Of a stretch of 64,000 nt of DNA, positions 42,489 to 51,036 are shown piece by piece. The notes below the pieces were generated by a model. That model was not told the DNA's origin, searched no databases, and saw only the letters and a program-made list of their open reading frames with translations. Within the stretch, counting starts at the first letter, position 1; every line of letters starts with the position of its first letter. This stretch comes from Pseudomonas gregormendelii (GTDB lineage: Bacteria; Pseudomonadota; Gammaproteobacteria; Pseudomonadales; Pseudomonadaceae), in the NCBI RefSeq assembly GCF_017114825.1, contig NZ_JADEVO010000036.1:1-64000 (forward strand), given 5' to 3'. Both the position numbers and the translations under genes were made by a program.

Positions 42489-42523
42489 CAGTTGTCCTAT
42501 GCCGCAACTGTTCAACGCAACTG
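42489..42523. promoter_or_regulatory. Three CAACTG-type repeats between divergent dehydrogenase and AraC genes
   Basis: CAGTTG (42489-42494) is the inverse of CAACTG at 42505-42510 and 42518-42523; the latter two are part of GCAACTG direct repeats 13 bp apart. Direct repeats of this sort often bind AraC-type monomers. The site is about 40-75 bp before the AraC start. Confidence 0.38.
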
Positions 42524-42564
42524 GTGTTTTTTGCCATTCGAATACTGGGGAGTGAAGCGTTCAC

Positions 42565-43605
42565 ATGCGGGAAAAGGATTCGGTCGCCGCCTACTTTGTG
42601 CAAGCCATGGTCCAGGAGCTGGGCGCCGATCCGTTGCGTCGCGAAGCGCTGCTGCTACAGGCCGGCATCGACCCGGTGCTGGTGCTGCAGCCCACAGCGC
42701 GAGTGCCTGCCAGCGCGTTTGCCGCGCTATGGCTGATCCTGATCCGCGAGCTCGATGATGAGTTTTTCCTGCTCGACTCCCATGGCATGCCGCCGGGTGC
42801 GTTCGCCCTGATCTGTCGGGCATTGATCCAGGAACCCGACCTGCACAAGGCGATGCGCCAGTGCCTGGCCAACTTCGGCCTGTTCCTGCGCGACTTTCGC
42901 GGCACGCTGATCGTACGTGGCAAGCGTGCGGTCATTAGCCTGGAGTCCCAGGCGAAGAACCCTGAAGTCAGTCGATTTGGCGAGGAGACCTTCCTGGTGC
43001 TGATGATCAGCCTGTTGTGCTGGCTCGGTGGCCGGCGCATTCCGATCGACCGTGCCGACTTTCGCCATGCCCGGGTAGCCCTCAGCGATGACCGACTGCT
43101 CTGGGGTCCCAACCTGACACTGGGGGCCGAGCGCACCGAGATCGAGTTCGCCAGCCATTACTTGCGCCTGCCTGTGGTCCAGGACCTGGCCTCACTGAAG
43201 GTATTCCTGCGCACGGCGCCGCAGTGGCTGGTGATCCGCTTCCGCAATCAGCATGGCCTGGCCTCGCAAGTGCACCAGCGCCTGCGCAACAGCCCATACA
43301 GCGACTGGCCGACCTTGCAGGCTTTTGCCCTTGAACAGCACCTGAGCCCCAGCACCTTTCGCCGCAAGCTGGAGCGCGAAGGCTGTTCGTACCAGGAAAT
43401 CAAGGACGAAGTACGGCGGGGCGTGGCGTTCGAGCAGTTGCGCGAAAGCCGTGCAAGCATCGGCGACATCGCCGAACGCCTGGGTTTCCAGGAGCCGAGC
43501 GCGTTTCATCGGGCGTTCAAGAAGTGGACCGGGGAGAGCCCGGGCAAGTACCGGGCGCGTTTCCAGGGGGCATTGGCGAAAGATCTGACGGACGCTTCTG
43601 ATTAA
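42565..43605 (+). CDS. AraC-family regulator, OruR-like
   Basis: A 346-residue regulator with an AraC-type ligand domain (about 1-210) and a C-terminal double HTH (AFALEQHLSPSTFRRKLERE, then ERLGFQEPSAFHRAFKKWTG). It is divergent from the 3-hydroxybutyryl-CoA dehydrogenase gene with direct repeats between them, so that operon is its likely target. GGGGAG lies upstream of the ATG. Confidence 0.85.
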   Translation: MREKDSVAAYFVQAMVQELGADPLRREALLLQAGIDPVLVLQPTARVPASAFAALWLILIRELDDEFFLLDSHGMPPGAFALICRALIQEPDLHKAMRQCLANFGLFLRDFRGTLIVRGKRAVISLESQAKNPEVSRFGEETFLVLMISLLCWLGGRRIPIDRADFRHARVALSDDRLLWGPNLTLGAERTEIEFASHYLRLPVVQDLASLKVFLRTAPQWLVIRFRNQHGLASQVHQRLRNSPYSDWPTLQAFALEQHLSPSTFRRKLEREGCSYQEIKDEVRRGVAFEQLRESRASIGDIAERLGFQEPSAFHRAFKKWTGESPGKYRARFQGALAKDLTDASD

Positions 43606-43661
43606 GCTCGGCTCCGATGTTTTCCTGCGTTTCGGCCTGTACAGTCGTTGTACCTGCCCCC

Positions 43662-44807
43662 ATGGAACTGGAGCCTGTCGACGTGACCGATATCGAAAAC
43701 ATTCCCCCGCGTACTGCAACCCCCGATCGTTTCAAACAGTTGAGCCAGTGCCTGCTGTGGCTCAACGAGCGCGCCTGGCCGCTGACCGTGGGCATTCTGC
43801 TGATGGCCGGGGTCTACCTGTACCAATACATCCAGGAAGAAAAGATCCCGCTGAGCATCACCTCGTCGGCGGTCATCACGGCGTTGCCGGTGATGTCGGC
43901 GATTCTGATCTTCATCATTTCGATTCTGGTGGCGTTTGTTTTGCTGCCGATCTTCGTGCTGTTTCATCGATTCAATGATTCGCAGCGGCGCCTGAGTGAC
44001 GAGCTCACCCTCGGCCCGGCCACCGCGCAACAGCGCAAGCGCCACAAGCGCATGCTGGGACGTTGGGCGGCCAGCCTGGTGGTACTCGGGACGTTCTGCG
44101 CGTTGCTGAGCGTGATCGGTTCCCAGGTGTCTGCCACCTGGTACTGGACCCTGCTGGCGGTCGTGGGCACGGTGCTGACCATCGCCGCCTACTACTGGTT
44201 GATGACATTGGGTGTCGACGGCCCCATGTCGATGGACTTCCGATTCGCCTGCCTGATGTCGGCCTTCGTGCAGATGGGCGTGATTCTTAATGTCACCATC
44301 GTGGCGATCGACATCGCCGGTCGCTATGTGAGCAATCTGTGGTGGATGGTGCCGCTGATGCTGGTGGAGTTGCTGGTGCTGTGGATCATCCAGCTGCTGG
44401 GCGCCCTGTTCGTGGTGAAGATGCGCAGCCACGACAATCCGCTTGCCATGGTGGCGTGCGCGGTGATGGTGCTGGTCATGGTGCTGGGGTTTTACCCTGC
44501 CTCGGGCGCCAGGCTCGGCGGCTTCGCCTTCCAGGTGTCCGCCTCCGGCGCACGCAATTGCACGGTGCTGAATTTCGGCGCCGAGAGCAAAGGCTTCGAG
44601 TCGATCACTGATCCCGACAGGCCCGGTTTCAGTCGCCCGCTGCGGGTCATTGCCGAAGCGGACGGCACGTACTTCGTGCGGTTGTGGAAGTCCGATACCA
44701 AGGCGGTGCAGTTTGTCCCGCGGGCGGGTCTGGTGGGCGTGGACGTCTGTCCGCGTGAAAATGTAAAAACTGCGGCTGTTGCAGTGACCGCCCCGACCCC
44801 TGGCTGA
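43662..44807 (+). CDS. Multi-pass inner-membrane protein of unknown function
   Basis: A 381-residue protein with about seven to eight hydrophobic helices between residues 40 and 290 and a soluble C-terminal part of about 90 residues (ARNCTVLNFGAESKGFESIT to the end) that probably lies in the periplasm. The cytoplasmic loop after the third helix is basic (RKRHKRMLGR). The ATG at 43662 is chosen since the 15 residues added by the ATG at 43617 look unlike the rest. It lies 47 bp upstream of the ABC exporter, same strand, so the two may be linked. Not recognised. Confidence 0.6.
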   Translation: MELEPVDVTDIENIPPRTATPDRFKQLSQCLLWLNERAWPLTVGILLMAGVYLYQYIQEEKIPLSITSSAVITALPVMSAILIFIISILVAFVLLPIFVLFHRFNDSQRRLSDELTLGPATAQQRKRHKRMLGRWAASLVVLGTFCALLSVIGSQVSATWYWTLLAVVGTVLTIAAYYWLMTLGVDGPMSMDFRFACLMSAFVQMGVILNVTIVAIDIAGRYVSNLWWMVPLMLVELLVLWIIQLLGALFVVKMRSHDNPLAMVACAVMVLVMVLGFYPASGARLGGFAFQVSASGARNCTVLNFGAESKGFESITDPDRPGFSRPLRVIAEADGTYFVRLWKSDTKAVQFVPRAGLVGVDVCPRENVKTAAVAVTAPTPG

Positions 44808-44854
44808 AGTAACATGGCGCACTCACGCCATCACTACGCCGGGTCCAGCACCGC

Positions 44855-46669
44855 ATGCCAGTTGCCCTGAATCGCGTCACCTCCTTGCTCGACCAGGCCC
44901 GACGCGCCTTGCTTCTGGTCTGGGGCACCTCCCGCGCACTGTTTATCGGCCTGGTGATCGCCACCCTGATCGCCGGCATACTGCCGGCGCTTGCCGCATG
45001 GCTGGGCCAGCGCATTGTCGATGCGGTGGTCTTCGCCATGCAGTTGCATGCCCAGCAGGGCAGTGCACCCTTGTGGCCAGTGGTGCGTTACGTGTTGTTC
45101 GAGGCGGGTGTGCTCGCCCTGTTGTCCGCGACCCAGCGGGCGCTGTCGGTCCAGCAGTCGCTGTTGCGGGTGCAGTTGGGGCAGAAGGTCAACACGATGA
45201 TCCTGGAGAAAGCCCAGACCCTGTCCCTGGTGCAATTCGAAAACTCCGAGTTCTACGACAAGCTGGTGCGCGTGCGACGCGAGGCGTCCACCCGGCCGCT
45301 GGCGCTGGTGATGAAGTCGCTGGGGCTGATCCAGAATCTGATCATGCTGATCAGCTTCGGCGTGCTGCTGGTGCATTTCTCGCCGTGGGCCCTGGCGCTG
45401 CTGGTGGTGGGGGCGTTGCCGGTGTTTTTTGCCGAGGCGCATTTTTCCGGGGATGCTTTCCGGTTATTCACCCGTCGCGCACCGGAAAGTCGCCAGCAGA
45501 ATTACATTGAGACCCTGCTGTCCCACGAGGCTTACATCAAGGAGGTCAAGCTGTTCGGCTTCGCGCCCCTGTTGTTGCAGCGCTATCGCGACACGTTCGC
45601 CCGTCTTTACGCCGAGGACCGGCGCCTGACTCTGCGCCGGGATGGCTGGGGTTTTGTCCTTGGATTGTTGGGTACCGCGGCGTTTTACCTGGCCTACGCC
45701 TGGGTGGTGGTCGACACCGTTCACGGCAGCATCACCCTGGGCCAGATGACCATGTACCTGGTGTTGTTCAAGCAGGGGCAGTCGGCGGTGAGCAGCAGCC
45801 TCAGCGCCATCAGTGGCCTTTACGAGGACGGCCTGTACCTGTCGAGCCTTTACGAATACCTGGGCGAACCGGTGGTGGCCGACAGTGGTCATTTGACCGA
45901 GGGCGAGGCGCCTGGCGATGGCTTGCGCTTCGAGAATGTCGGTTTTCGCTATCCCGGGGCGAGTCGCGCGGCCCTGGAAGGCATCGACCTGCACCTGGTG
46001 CCGGGCCACAGCGTCGCGCTGGTAGGGGAAAACGGTTCAGGCAAGACCACGCTGATCAAGCTGCTGACCCGTCTGTATCGCCCGGACCAGGGGCGCATCC
46101 TGCTCGACGGCAGCGATCTGCAAGCGTGGGAAGAACAGGCACTGCGACGGCGCATCGGGGTCATTTTCCAGGACTACATCCGCTACCAGTTCACCGTGGG
46201 AGAAAACATCGGGGTGGGCGATACCCGGGCCTTCAACGATGAACCGCGTTGGCAGGCAGCCGCCACTGAAGGCATGGCCGCGCCGTTCATCGAACAGCTG
46301 GACCGCGGTTATGCGACGCAACTGGGGCGCTGGTTTGCCGGGGGGCAGGAACTGTCCGGCGGGCAGTGGCAGAAAATCGCCTTGTCCCGCGCCTACATGC
46401 GCCGCGACGCCGATATCCTGATCCTCGACGAGCCGACCTCGGCACTCGACCCTGCGGCGGAAGCAGCGGTGTTCCAGCACTTCAGCGAACACACCGAAGG
46501 GCGCATGACCCTGCTGATTTCCCACCGGTTTTCAAGCGTGCGCAATGCCGACCACATCATCGTGCTCGAACAGGGGCGGATACTCGAACGCGGCGATCAC
46601 ACCAGCCTGGTGGCGGCCGAAGGACGCTATGCGCAGCTCTTCCAGCTGCAGGCCCAGGGTTACCGCTGA
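44855..46669 (+). CDS. ABC exporter, fused permease and ATPase
   Basis: A 604-residue half-transporter. An N-terminal membrane domain of six helices (about 20-320) precedes the ATPase: Walker A GENGSGKTT (391-399), signature LSGGQWQ, Walker B ILILDEPTSALD, and the H-loop SHRFSSV. Two subunits would dimerise. The MsbA/LapB-like fold exports lipids, peptides or drugs, but nothing visible fixes the cargo. It overlaps nothing and is convergent with the hydrolase gene 3 bp away. The upstream membrane-protein gene may belong to the same transcript. Confidence 0.87.
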   Translation: MPVALNRVTSLLDQARRALLLVWGTSRALFIGLVIATLIAGILPALAAWLGQRIVDAVVFAMQLHAQQGSAPLWPVVRYVLFEAGVLALLSATQRALSVQQSLLRVQLGQKVNTMILEKAQTLSLVQFENSEFYDKLVRVRREASTRPLALVMKSLGLIQNLIMLISFGVLLVHFSPWALALLVVGALPVFFAEAHFSGDAFRLFTRRAPESRQQNYIETLLSHEAYIKEVKLFGFAPLLLQRYRDTFARLYAEDRRLTLRRDGWGFVLGLLGTAAFYLAYAWVVVDTVHGSITLGQMTMYLVLFKQGQSAVSSSLSAISGLYEDGLYLSSLYEYLGEPVVADSGHLTEGEAPGDGLRFENVGFRYPGASRAALEGIDLHLVPGHSVALVGENGSGKTTLIKLLTRLYRPDQGRILLDGSDLQAWEEQALRRRIGVIFQDYIRYQFTVGENIGVGDTRAFNDEPRWQAAATEGMAAPFIEQLDRGYATQLGRWFAGGQELSGGQWQKIALSRAYMRRDADILILDEPTSALDPAAEAAVFQHFSEHTEGRMTLLISHRFSSVRNADHIIVLEQGRILERGDHTSLVAAEGRYAQLFQLQAQGYR

Positions 46670-46672
46670 GCC

Positions 46673-47629
46673 TCAGGAATCGTGTGCAGCCCGGCCGACG
46701 GCAGGGCCGGCCACCTGCCCTGGAGTGGTTTTCATCAGGCTTTCCAGCGCCTGGCGGTACTGCGCACCGCCCAGGCTCATGCTGTTGTTATGCGTGCCAC
46801 CGGGGATCAGCAGCAGGCGCTTGGGTTCATTGGCGGCGTTGAACAGCTGCTGGCTGAAGCGCGACGGCATGAAAGGGTCGGCCAGGCCGTGAACCACCAG
46901 CAACGGCATGTCGATGTCGACGATCTTGTCGATTGAATCGAATTTCTGCGACAGCAGCCAGCGCACCGGCAACCACTTCACCGGCAAATTGTTATCGGCC
47001 ACCTGGGCGACCGCATCCCCCAGTGACGTGAAGGTGGACTCGATCACCAGGCCACGCACGGGCACCGGGGCGCGGTTCTTTTTTGCCTGGGCAGCCAGGT
47101 CGGCAGCCAGGTCAACGGCCACCGCACCACCCAGGGAATGCCCGTAGATCAGGCGTTTGCTGGCGTCGGGCTGCATCGCCGCAAACCGCTCCCAGGCCGC
47201 ACGTGCATCTTCGTAGACACTGGCTTCAGAAGGCAGGTCGCCCTTGCTCTGGCCAAAGCCGCGGTAGTCGATGGCCAGCACCGAATAGCCCATGGCGCGC
47301 AATTGCTCGATGCGAAACGCCTGGCCGGTCAGGTTCCAGCGCACACCGTGCAGGTAAAGGATTGACGGCGCATCGCGGCGCGCCGCCGGCCACCACCAGG
47401 CATGCAGGGATTGCCCGGCCTTGAAACCGGAGGGCTTGATGTCAAACTCCTGAACGTCCTTGGGCAGGCCCCGGTACCAACCGGCGGTCCCCGGTTCGAT
47501 GCGAAACAGCAACTCGCGCTCCTTGTGCTGGAGCACCCCGCAACCCACCGGCAAGCCGACAATCAGCACAGCCATGCACATCAGCGAGAGCCAACGGCGG
47601 CGCAGCAGGGGGAGGAGGGAAGAGCGCAT
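46673..47629 (-). CDS. Membrane-anchored alpha/beta hydrolase
   Basis: A 318-residue hydrolase with an N-terminal hydrophobic segment (LSLMCMAVLIVGLPVGCGVL) that acts as an anchor or lipoprotein signal. The nucleophile elbow is IYGHSLGGAVAV, the acid is in LLVVHGLADPFMP and the His in PGGTHNNSMSLG. The oxyanion region is LYLHGVRWNL. It resembles the BEM46/FrsA-like serine hydrolases of unknown substrate. The C-terminus ends PGQVAGPAVGRAAHDS. Confidence 0.83.
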   Translation of the reverse strand: MRSSLLPLLRRRWLSLMCMAVLIVGLPVGCGVLQHKERELLFRIEPGTAGWYRGLPKDVQEFDIKPSGFKAGQSLHAWWWPAARRDAPSILYLHGVRWNLTGQAFRIEQLRAMGYSVLAIDYRGFGQSKGDLPSEASVYEDARAAWERFAAMQPDASKRLIYGHSLGGAVAVDLAADLAAQAKKNRAPVPVRGLVIESTFTSLGDAVAQVADNNLPVKWLPVRWLLSQKFDSIDKIVDIDMPLLVVHGLADPFMPSRFSQQLFNAANEPKRLLLIPGGTHNNSMSLGGAQYRQALESLMKTTPGQVAGPAVGRAAHDS

Positions 47630-47783
47630 AACGGTCGTTTACCATCAAAAAAACTGAAGTTCGGGTTTTAACAGATGCGTGGCGCAGGCGGGAAAAATAT
47701 CGACAGCCGTCAACTGCCCACACATCCCTGCAGGAGCGAACTTGCTGCTGCAGGGGAACGTGGATTGATGCGCTATTGGAATA

Positions 47784-48782
47784 TCAAGCCACCTGCAACA
47801 CGATCTTGCCAATGTGATCACCAGCCTCCATCCGTGCATGCGCCTGAGATGCGTCGGCCAGTGCGAAGACCTTGTCGATCATCGGCACGCACCGCCCGGC
47901 GGACATTACCGGCCAGACGTACTCGCGCAACTGTTCGGCAATCGAGGCCTTTTCCTCGCCGGTGCGCGAACGCATCAGCGAGCCGGTGATGGTTGCGCGC
48001 TTGCCGAGGATCGCCATCAGGTCGACTTCGTTGGCTTTGGCGCCTCCCAGGAAACCCAGCATCACCAGGCGACCGTCCATGCCCAGTGCCGCGATGTTCT
48101 GGTTCAGGTACGAGCCGCCCATGATATCGAGAATCACATTCACGCCTTTGCCGGCAGTCTTGTCCTGAATGACCTGGACGAAGTCCTGGTCACGATAGTT
48201 GATCGCCTCGGCGCCCAGCTGGCGTATCGCCGCGCATTTGTCCTCGCTACCCGCCGTGGCGAACGCCTTGACCCCGAACTCGCGACACAGCATGAGGGCG
48301 GTGGTACCGATCCCGCTGGTGCCGCCATGAATTAGCGCACGCTGGCCCTTGCTGGCGCCGCCGATGTCGAACAGGTTGGCCCACACCGTGAAAAACGTTT
48401 CCGGAACGGCGGCCGCGTGAATCCAGTCCATGCCGTCGGGAATAGGCAGGGTCTGGCTGGCCGGCGCCACACAATATTGGGCATAGCCGCCGCCATTGGT
48501 CAGGGCGCAGACCCTGTCACCGACGATGAACTCGTTGACCCCTGCGCCGATCGCGACCACTTCTCCCGCCACTTCCAGGCCGGGAATCGGACTCATGCCA
48601 GGCTTCATCGGGTACTTGCCCGTGCGTTGAATGACATCGGGACGGTTGACCCCGGCGGCGTGAACACGGATCAGCACTTCGCCGGAGGCCGCCACAGGCA
48701 GCGCTTCCTGACGCGGCTGCAACACTTCGGGGCCGCCAGGCTGGGTGATTTCAATGAGGGTCATGGTCTGTGGCAGGGGCAT
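47784..48782 (-). CDS. Zinc-type NADPH:quinone oxidoreductase (MDR family)
   Basis: A 332-residue medium-chain reductase of the PIG3/TP53I3-like quinone oxidoreductase branch. Conserved blocks are AAGVNRPDVIQRTGKYP, PGLEVAGEVVAIG and the NADPH site ALIHGGTSGIGTTALML. It lacks the catalytic zinc cysteines of alcohol dehydrogenases. It likely reduces quinones or enones with NADPH. ATG at 48764 is a possible alternative start. The 47630-47783 and 48783-48890 gaps contain half-REP-like sequences only. Confidence 0.87.
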   Translation of the reverse strand: MPLPQTMTLIEITQPGGPEVLQPRQEALPVAASGEVLIRVHAAGVNRPDVIQRTGKYPMKPGMSPIPGLEVAGEVVAIGAGVNEFIVGDRVCALTNGGGYAQYCVAPASQTLPIPDGMDWIHAAAVPETFFTVWANLFDIGGASKGQRALIHGGTSGIGTTALMLCREFGVKAFATAGSEDKCAAIRQLGAEAINYRDQDFVQVIQDKTAGKGVNVILDIMGGSYLNQNIAALGMDGRLVMLGFLGGAKANEVDLMAILGKRATITGSLMRSRTGEEKASIAEQLREYVWPVMSAGRCVPMIDKVFALADASQAHARMEAGDHIGKIVLQVA

Positions 48783-48890
48783 GGCAGTGGCCTGTTTTTA
48801 AGGATGTAATGGATAAGACCATTTTTTTCACGGTTTTACTGTAGGAGCTGTCGAGAGAAACGAGGCTGCGATCTTTTAACCCTATTGCCG

Positions 48891-49613
48891 TCACGGCATC
48901 TCCGGCAACTCCTGCGCCCGCAAATCAAACACCAGCACCTCAGCATCTACACCATTGCTCAACATCAACACCTGCTCATTACGCACCCGCACCCCATCGC
49001 CTTCCTGCAACCGCAGGCCATTAAGCTCGACACTGCCGCTCGCCACATGCACATAGGCATAGCGGTTGGCTGCAAGCTCCAGGGTGGCGCTTTCCTCGCC
49101 GTCGATCAGTGCCGCGTACACCCGCGCATCCTGGTGCACCTTCAGCGAGCCGTTGCTACCGTCCGGCGAAATGATCAGCTGCAGGCGCCCGCGTTTTTTC
49201 TGGGTACTGAAGTGCTCCTGTTGGTAGCGTGGTTTGGCCCCGGCGACATCGGGCACGATCCAGATTTGCAGAAAGTGCACCGGGCGGGTACTTGAGTGGT
49301 TGTACTCACTGTGTGCAACACCACTGCCCGCGCTCATCAATTGCACGTCCCCGGGACGAATCACCGAGCCGGTGCCCAGAGTGTCCTTGTGCTCCAGTGC
49401 GCCTTCGAGCACATAGGAGAAAATCTCCATGTCGCGGTGCGGGTGCTGGCCGAAACCTTTCCCGGCCGCCACGCGGTCATCGTTGATCACCAGCAGGTCG
49501 GAAAATCCCTGCTCTTTCGGGTTGCGGTAGCTGGCAAACGAAAAGGTATGGAACGACTTCAACCAACCGTGATTGGCCATGCCGCGATCAGTGGCTTTGC
49601 GAAGGGTCAGCAT
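48891..49613 (-). CDS. Pirin-family protein (quercetin 2,3-dioxygenase-like)
   Basis: A 240-residue bicupin. Metal ligands of the N-terminal cupin are H57, H59 (GQHPHRDMEIF), H101 and E103 (VAHSEYNHS), the full pirin set. MLTLRKATDRGMANHGWLKS is typical of the YhhW group. Members show quercetinase activity or regulatory roles. AGGAG lies before the ATG. Confidence 0.88.
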   Translation of the reverse strand: MLTLRKATDRGMANHGWLKSFHTFSFASYRNPKEQGFSDLLVINDDRVAAGKGFGQHPHRDMEIFSYVLEGALEHKDTLGTGSVIRPGDVQLMSAGSGVAHSEYNHSSTRPVHFLQIWIVPDVAGAKPRYQQEHFSTQKKRGRLQLIISPDGSNGSLKVHQDARVYAALIDGEESATLELAANRYAYVHVASGSVELNGLRLQEGDGVRVRNEQVLMLSNGVDAEVLVFDLRAQELPEMP

Positions 49614-49804
49614 GATGAATTCTCCTGGAGGGACGGTGATTCGTCCGAGTGAGGAGAAGGTTAATGGTTACTGCTCGATGCAATAAGTAGGTGAAAATTG
49701 AAATACTGTCGCTTCCAGGTTGACAGTAATGTGCAGATGATCACCTTTTCCCGCCCGACATCCAGGCTGAACCTGGTCATAATGCCTACCATCCTAGACC
49801 CAAC

Positions 49805-49900
49805 TCTGTGGGAGCAAAGCTTGCTCGCGATAGCGGTGTCCGGCCAGTGCATTCGACAATCACACTCCGCTATCGCGAGCAAGCTTCGCTCCTACAGGGG
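49805..49900. repeat. REP-type inverted repeat, GAGCAAGCTTGCTCGCGATAGCGG family
   Basis: CTGTGGGAGCAAAGCTTGCTC pairs with GAGCAAGCTTCGCTCCTACAG, and CGCGATAGCGG with CCGCTATCGCG. It occupies the gap between the pirin and GlxA-type genes, immediately before the latter. Confidence 0.85.
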
Positions 49901-49938
49901 AAGGTGTGTCTTTCCATGACTCCAGTGATATTGATCCC

Positions 49939-50889
49939 ATGAAAACCGTGGCAATGGTGCTGTTCCCCGATTTCCTCCTGCTCGACATGGCCGGCCCCAT
50001 GGAGGTGTTTTCCATCGCCAATCGTTATCTGGCAGCCGAGCACGCCTACGTACTCACCACCATCGGCACCGAACCCGGCCCGCTGCGTGCGTCCAACGGC
50101 GTCAGCCTCAGCGCCGATCTGCACATCGACCAGGCCTTTGACAGCTATGACCTGCTGCTGGTCCCCGGCGGCCCCGGCGCCTACAACGAAAGGCACCCCT
50201 CGTTACTCGCCTGGCTGCCGGCCGCGACAGCCCGGGCCGGCCAGTACGGCTCGATCTGTACAGGTGCCTTCGTGCTTGGCCATGCGGGCCTGCTCGACGG
50301 CTATCGGGTGACCACCCACTGGCACTACACCGAGCGGCTGATCAAGGGCTTCCCCAAGGCGACGGTCGAGACCGATCAGATCTACGTGCAGGACCGCAAT
50401 CTCATCACCTCCGGTGGCGTGACGGCCGGTATCGACCTGGCGCTTTCGGTGGTTGCCGCCGACCACGGCAAGAAAGTCGCCCAGGACGTGGCCAAGGTGT
50501 TGCTGGTGGTGATGAAGCGCCAGGGTGGGCAGGCACAATTCAGTCCTTTGATGGCCGCCGTGGCGCCGCAGGAAACGGCCATCACCCGGGTGCAGAACCA
50601 TGTGCTGGAACACCTCGACCAGCCTTTCAGCATTGATGGCATGGCCAGCCTGGCGGCCATGAGCCCGCGGCATTTCGCCAGGGTGTTCGCCCGGGAAGTG
50701 GGCATGACGCCCATGGAATTCCTTCAGCGTGCGCGCATCGATCACGCGAGAAACCTGTTGGAAACCAGTGACTTGCCACTCAAGACCATCGCCTTCAAAA
50801 GTGGTTTCGGCAGCGTGCGGCACATGCGGTTTCTGTTCAGTGAAAAGCTCGGCCTGACCCCCACTCAGTACCGCGAGCAGTTCAGCTGA
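49939..50889 (+). CDS. GlxA-family regulator, DJ-1/PfpI plus AraC domains
   Basis: A 316-residue regulator. The N-terminal DJ-1/PfpI-like domain (about 1-170) has LLVPGGPGAYNE and the elbow GSICTGAFVLG with a Cys; the C-terminal AraC HTH (about 210-312) includes MASLAAMSPRHFARVFAREV and KTIAFKSGFGSVRHMRFLFS. Members control amine or amino-acid catabolism. The start is uncertain: a GTG at 49906 has GGGAAGG upstream, while the ATG at 49939 gives the normal family N-terminus but no clear ribosome site. Confidence 0.85.
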   Translation: MKTVAMVLFPDFLLLDMAGPMEVFSIANRYLAAEHAYVLTTIGTEPGPLRASNGVSLSADLHIDQAFDSYDLLLVPGGPGAYNERHPSLLAWLPAATARAGQYGSICTGAFVLGHAGLLDGYRVTTHWHYTERLIKGFPKATVETDQIYVQDRNLITSGGVTAGIDLALSVVAADHGKKVAQDVAKVLLVVMKRQGGQAQFSPLMAAVAPQETAITRVQNHVLEHLDQPFSIDGMASLAAMSPRHFARVFAREVGMTPMEFLQRARIDHARNLLETSDLPLKTIAFKSGFGSVRHMRFLFSEKLGLTPTQYREQFS

Positions 50890-51036
50890 GGCTGATTGTC
50901 CGTCCCGCGCACCCGGATGGCCGTGACACTCCCATTGCCGCAGTTGTGCTGTCACCAATGCCTGCCAAGATAGATGAGAACTAATTGCACTGGAGATGCG
51001 GGAATCCGCAGGGTCGGGTTTCAGCATGTAAACGGC

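Noticed and set aside
43602..44822. 406-residue minus-strand frame opposite the membrane protein
   Set aside because: Extremely His/Arg/Gln-rich, the expected antisense of a hydrophobic high-GC protein.
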